Of a DNA stretch of 64,000 bases, positions 58,776 to 64,000 are shown one piece after another. Source of the DNA: Sodiomyces alkalinus F11 (Eukaryota > Ascomycota > Sordariomycetes > Glomerellales > Plectosphaerellaceae); contig NW_021167081.1 of the NCBI RefSeq assembly GCF_003711515.1, forward strand, positions 3,466,483-3,530,482, given 5' to 3'. Below the pieces are notes generated by a model, which did not search any database, was not told the origin of the DNA, and saw only the letters and a program-made list of their open reading frames with translations. Each line of letters starts with the position of its first letter. The first letter of the stretch is position 1. Both the position numbers and the translations under genes were made by a program.

Positions 58776-59090
58776 ATAATATTTATCGATCTCCGTAACG
58801 ATTTCGACACGCCTATTAACCACGGGTGCGTAATAGGAGTAAAATCGATAAAACCACTAAGATAGAGAGTATAATTACTGCCTTCCCCCCGGGATACTAT
58901 TATAGCGGTACCGTAATACCGGCGTTATAGTATAGCCGGAAGAATCGTAGGATAGCGGTATCCCGACCTCGACTATACAGAATTCGTAACGGACCCACTT
59001 TTCGTAATACGAGCGCTCCCCTACCCTTAAAGGTAGGATGTAGCTTATAACGATAAAAGACCGAAAGTGGATTACCACGCCCCTAGGAAC
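58776..59090. other. RIPped sequence, nothing recognised
   Basis: This lies between the last Copia-1 motif and LINE-2 ORF1. It could be the 5' UTR of LINE-2. A 67-codon minus-strand frame at 59078-58875 resembles nothing known. Confidence 0.35.
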
Positions 59091-60300
59091 CGAGAGTAGC
59101 TAAGATTAAGGCAGAAATTTAGGCCTTACTAGCTAATGGGAATATACTTAAGTAGGTTATAGAGCTAATAAAAGAATTAATTATAATATATAATACCCGT
59201 AACGACGCTAGTATACTACCGCTAGTATATATACACGCTTCCGTCCGCTATATTATCCGAGAGAAACTCCGAAAAGAAATAAGCGGTATAAAAAAGACCT
59301 AGGCTAATATTATAGCCTAGGCTCCTATAATAATACCACTACGGGACCCCGCCCCCCTTAAAGTAATCCCCGCTAGGTATTACCCGGAATTAATCATCCG
59401 CTAGGGAACCCTTCCAGAAGACTAGCCCCTTAGAGCCAGGACCCTAAAGGAAATTATTTAAGCTATAAACGCTATAGTTACCCGATATTATACCGTAATA
59501 GTATAAAAGCTACTAAGCGGTGATATCTACCTTAGCTTTACTAAAGGTATATAATAGTAGACTACCTATAAGGAGTAATAGGATAAGAAGGCCTTTAGTA
59601 AAGGAGCCGCCTTAGCTATATATACCTACTCTATACTCGCTAAGGCTATTTCTTAAGAGGTCCTTAACGCCTCATCCGAAAAAGACTTACTAGTATCTCT
59701 ATAAGATACGAATCCCGAGGCTAAAATTCTCTAAGTATAATAATAAGTACCCCGTCACGGTACTAGCAGGATAGGGCTTCTCCTTATCGAATTAGCTTTA
59801 CCGGAAAGGGCAGTAAGCCTTATCCGGAATACCCTCCTTTTTAAAGGAGTAGCTATATCTACAAACTATACGATCCTAACCTTAGGCCTATAAGGTGCTA
59901 TAAATATCTATACTTTGGTTATAAGGCTAACGGCTATTCTATCATAAAAATAGTATACCGTTATTACGGTAAGCCCGAATCTGCGTACTTATAAGGCCTA
60001 GGATACTATAACGCTATAGCGCTTAGGCGCCCCCGCCGGTATACCCCTTATACCGGAGATTATAATACCTTTAACGATTTATACCGACTATAAAAGAAAG
60101 AGGCTAAAAAGACCCGCGAAGGGTATAAGTACTAAGCTAGGGACTTTAATATTATACGCTAGACTAAAGCGGTATACCCACGGTAACCGTAGATCTTACC
60201 CCTAAGTATTATCGCCTAGGATTAGAACCGATCCTTTTATAAGGGTAGAGGATAACCCCCGAAAAGGAGTAAAAGATAGGAGGGGTCCTTAATACCGGGC
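59091..60300 (+). pseudogene. LINE-2 ORF1 relic (nucleocapsid-like)
   Basis: The plus-strand frame reads 'NILK.VIELIKELIII', 'ASVRYIIREKLRKEISGIKK', 'YYTVIV', 'KAFSKGAALAIYTYSILAKA', 'LPERAVSLIRNTLLFKGVAI' and 'ILTLGL.GAINIYTLVIRL'. Its position directly upstream of an endonuclease-RT ORF, and its Lys-rich helical start, fit ORF1 of a Tad1-like LINE. That protein binds the RNA intermediate. The C-terminal zinc knuckles are not legible. RIP-type stops occur throughout. Confidence 0.65.
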
Positions 60301-60449
60301 CTAATAAGCGCCTCTATAGTCCCCCGCGGGCCTAGTAAGGTACTATAATAGGAGCCGTAAAGCTAGAGCTAGAGCTAGACCCCGGTTATACTAGGCACTA
60401 TATCTTAACCCCCTCGCCCCATCTAATTAATAAGAATCCACGTGCTTTT

Positions 60450-63400
60450 ATAGAATATAGGGAGGAGTTAGGCGTAGCCGGAGCTCCTATTTTAGTACCG
60501 CGCCGAGTACGATATAATAGTAATCCAGGAACCCGGCCTTAACCCTTTTACGAAAATCCCTGCCTACCCCTCCTAAGAGGTATACCGGCTATTCTAAGGA
60601 CGGGACCGTGTCCTCCTATATATTTATAAGAGATACCCGCTATATACGTGGACGTAACGAGCTTACTATAATATCTACGCGGTTATATTCAAGACGGGAG
60701 ATAATACCCTTATAATCTAGTTGATCTACTTAGAGAACTACTAGTTAGCTAGGATCCCCTAGAATATACCCCTATAAGATATTTTCGATATAGTACTGCT
60801 ATGGGGCCGCTATAAATTTATAGGGGACTCTAACCTATACTACCCTTTATAGTTATAGCTACTACGATACTACCCCCGGGCTATTACCTTTCTTATTCTT
60901 ATACCCCGGTAAAACCTAGACCTAGTAACCCCCCCCGGAACTATTATATAATACTGCCCGGCCCGGCGTAGTACTATTATTAACCTTATATAGGCGATAT
61001 AAAGGCTCCGCTATAACTTCGGCGGCCCTAATAAGACTGTTATCGGGTCGGATTACTACTTATAAATGGCCTAAATCTATATAGAGGCGAATACCGCGGC
61101 GAGCACCGCGATAATACTATTATAGGACCTAATTAGACCTTACTAGGTCTAAAAGGACTTTAACCCCTTATAGGTCCTATGGCTCGCCGCTATATAATTA
61201 TAGTAGGCCGGCCCCCTTATAATACTAGGAGATATTAACCTAGTACTAGATAACCTAATTAAGGACCTTATAACCCTAGCCGATAAGGCTATGCCGTGTC
61301 GCCGCGGGGGTACCCCTAAACTCCTTCCTACCCCTTAATAAAACACGGAGCTAACCGCTCTTACCTAAGGAACAAGGCGCCTTTACCATAGATATATATC
61401 CAGGAAGTCCTTAAACCGATAAGACGAGTTCTAGGAAGCCGAGAGGCGCTAAAATAAGGCTATAGCGGTAATAAAGCGGCTATCCAAATAATACCTACTT
61501 TACTCGACTACGAAGAACGATAACCTTGTTTAGCGCTTATAGAAATAGGTATGGATTAAAGGGAGAGTACTGCTAGACCTCTTATCGGTACCGCTACTAC
61601 GCCGAGATAATAATAATAACCTAGCTACTATATATAAAGAGAAAGCCGAAGTCCTTAACCTGAAGTTCTTTCTACACCCCCCTCCTTACCACCCTTAAGC
61701 CCCTAGGCGCGGAATTCCGCCCTAAATAGGACGTCCGCCGTAAGATTACTATAGCGGACGTATAAGGCCGCTTTAAGAAAACTAAACCCTAGGCCGTACT
61801 AAGGCCTAATAGACTCCTAGTAAGGCTCCTAAAAGTATATAGACCCGCCCTATACTGAAGACTAGATGCTATCTTTATAGTATACTTTAAAGTAGGCTAT
61901 TACCCTAGAAGGTGCTACTACGCTACCGTGGTAATCCTTAGAAAGGGTTAGCCGCTAGCGACTACGAGATAGGAAAGGGCTAGTAACCGATATTACTTCT
62001 TAGTATAATAGATATGGTCCTTAAGGGGATACTAGCCGACTATATCGCTACTATAGCGGAGGAGTATCGGCTCCTCCTCTTAGAGGGATAGATAGATAAC
62101 CGGACTAGGCGAAGTATAAAGATTGTAGTATAAAGAGTTATAAAGGTCGTATGGGTAAGGTAAGCCTATAGCGACACCGCCTTAATACTCTAACTAGATA
62201 TTAAAGACGCTTTCGATCCTATCCCTGACTCTCGCCTCCTTAAGGTATTTAAAAGGAAAGACTTCCCCTAATAGCTTATTACCCTAATTAATAGCCTCCT
62301 CTAAGACTATATAGCCTAGTTATTACTTAATAGCGAAATAGCTCCCCTATAATACCTCTGCTAGGGTATACTATAAGGCTCCCTAATCTCCCCTATACTC
62401 TTTATCCTCTATATCTTTACCCTGTATAAGAAGCTAGAAAGGGTTCTTAAAATAATAGTAGTAGGTTTTACTAATAGTATAGATATTATTACCTTTAGCA
62501 GGACGGAGGTATAAACACGGTATAGCCTTACCGCCGCGTAGCGAACTTACTTGGACTAAGAGATAGCGAGCGGATCATAGTTTAAACTAGCTAAGTATAT
62601 TTATATCCCCTTTACGAAGTCACGCTAACCCTCCTTTACCCCGCTTCCCCTTAGCGTTATTTTAGTACCAGTAACAGGGGCGATAAGGCTCCTAGGCGTT
62701 TAGCTTAATAGGAGACTCGACTTCCGATAATACACTAAAAAGGTAAAAAGCCGATTAGCCACCTAAATATACGCCCTCTTAAGGCTTAGCGCGGTAGCGT
62801 AGAGGTATCGCTTGATAGATATAACAAAGGTATACCTTATAGTAATAAGACTAGTAGTTAGCTATTACGCCTTAACCGTTTATAAGATAGGGGGCGGCCC
62901 CTAATATAGCCCCGTAGCCGTACTTATAGTGGTATAGAACCGATAGCGCCGACTAATAGCCGGAGCCTATAAAGCCATACCGGCTAGGGTCCTCGAAAAA
63001 ATACCTTTATCCCCCCCTTAACCTATACCTCTTAAGCCTTAGCGCCCGAAAGATCCTTCGCATATAAGAAAAGGTAACCGAAAATAAGATATTAGCCGGA
63101 GTATACACCGCGGCGAAAGCCTTAGCGATACCGAAGCGGTATTATAGGACTTATACTACCCTCGTATAGATAGCCTAGCTTATTACCCTAATAACTTAGG
63201 CCGGAACCTCGCCCCTAAGGAAAGCCCTTATAAGAGTATAGGGTTAAGGCTAGACAGAAGCATAGCGGCCCTATATCTATACCGTAGCGGCACTAAGCTA
63301 CCCCCTAATATAACGCTCCCTTTAGAAATATAAAGGACTTTTTAAGCAATAAAGCTCCGTACTTACCTAGATTAGATTAGAACAACTTGGCCTATAAGCT

Positions 63401-63720
63401 TTCCTAGCTGAAGCGAGGGTACCGGAATTCCTAGTAACACGGTACCCTTATAGCAATAGGGGGGTAGAAATAGCAGAGTATATAATACTCTAATACAAGG
63501 ACATAACTAAGGATAAGCGTAAGGAGCTTTACGGTACCGTGGGGAGACTACTCACAACTAAAGGGGATCTATATAACGTACTAGATTATAATACAGAAGC
63601 TAGGGCGGTAGCTAAGTAATTCCTATAACGGAAAAGGGTTAATAATTTCCGCCTCGCCCTTAAAGCCACGGAAGCCTATAAGAACGCGGCGGTACCGTAA
63701 CAGGGAAAAGGTAATATAAC
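60450..63720 (+). pseudogene. LINE-2 ORF2: endonuclease and reverse transcriptase relic
   Basis: The endonuclease region (about 60510-61260) starts at 'AIIQEPGLNPFTKIPAYPS'-like sequence, continues with 'GRYKFIGDSNLYYPL' (GDFNxHHP in the family) and includes 'PLIILGDINLVLDNLIKDLI'. Reverse transcriptase (about 61980-62750) has 'LDIKDAFDPIPDSRLLKVF', 'GILQGSLISPILFILYI' and 'IVVGFTNSIDIITFSRTEV'. The active site FADD has become FTNS (62467-62478), three RIP-type changes. The C-terminal part (about 63350-63660) has 'VLTQIRLEQLGLQAFLAEAR' and 'ARAVAK.FLQRKRVNNFRLA', with the usual Cys/His residues replaced by Tyr. The copy is more complete than LINE-1. Confidence 0.85.
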
Positions 63721-64000
63721 GGTCTATTTTAGTATTAAATAAGGGCCCTATAAGCCGGGACCCCGGCGGTATCGAAGCGTTATTAGGCTAAATCCCCCCT
63801 TTACTCCTTATTAGTTTTAGTATTACCCCCTTGAGAGGCGGTAATACTACTCTTAATATGCTTAAGGCCCCAGAACTAGTTAGCTATACTATTACCGCGG
63901 AGGCGCCGTAGCGATATTAAAAAGGGACTACGTATATAACAGTCTATTAGAACGCCTATTATACCCTTTAGGAGATAAATCCGGCGGAGAATATCTTATA
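63721..64000 (+). other. Possible LINE-2 3' region, cut by window end
   Basis: This follows the LINE-2 C-terminal domain. No A-rich tail is reached before the window ends, and no other feature is recognised. Confidence 0.35.

Noticed and set aside
1..64000. CRISPR arrays, rRNA and tRNA genes, bacterial operons
   Set aside because: No regularly spaced repeats, no rRNA-like conserved blocks and no convincing tRNA cloverleaf were seen. Introns, RIP and the retroelement families mark a fungal chromosome.

Overview
The window is chromosomal DNA of a filamentous ascomycete (Pezizomycotina). It is almost entirely retrotransposon sequence destroyed by repeat-induced point mutation (RIP). CA/TG dinucleotides are nearly absent over tens of kilobases, TA is in great excess, and CG is kept. 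Nearly every in-frame stop in the old polyproteins is a TAG or TAA where CAG, CAA or TGG is expected. Only one host gene is visible: a five-exon glycogenin-like glycosyltransferase (GT8) on the minus strand at 1396-3813. It lies in an un-RIPped island and has one apparent single-base frameshift near its start codon.

Layout. 1-259 is a copia-type LTR copy cut by the window edge. 411-908 is a foldback/MITE-like element with arms of about 140 bp. 909-4310 is the gene island. From 4631 a copia relic (Copia-4: LTR, half-tRNA-type primer site, gag, integrase) runs to about 7930. A Tad1-like LINE (LINE-1) starts near 8600 and ends in an A-rich tail at about 19213. It is split by a complete copia element (Copia-3, 11730-18566, two 337-bp LTRs, target duplication AAGAC). 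Copia-3 in turn carries a 269-bp SINE-like insertion with a 15-bp duplication.

From about 21.1 kb to 58.8 kb there is a set of nested insertions. The outer host is a plus-strand copia element (Copia-1), seen in three pieces: 21100-23717, 51298-53310 and about 58740-58775. It is interrupted by a fairly young solo LTR (21398-21933, TSD AAGGT). It is also interrupted by a minus-strand chromodomain Gypsy element (Gypsy-A, LTRs 23718-24035 and 51048-51292, TSD GGCCT) and by a copia element (Copia-2, about 53310-58733). Gypsy-A was itself opened twice: by a 10.4-kb block (27590-38008) holding the gypsy relic Gypsy-B and flanked by a 174-bp direct repeat, and by a complete chromovirus (Gypsy-C, 38027-45155, TSD CTTAG). 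Gypsy-C carries an antisense coiled-coil ORF. The window ends in a second Tad1-like LINE (LINE-2, about 59090-63720).

None of the transposon reading frames looks functional, but several catalytic motifs survive (YVDD, YLDD, DSG). Borders marked by target duplications are firm. Other borders are approximate. All calls come from reading the sequence; no database search was run.
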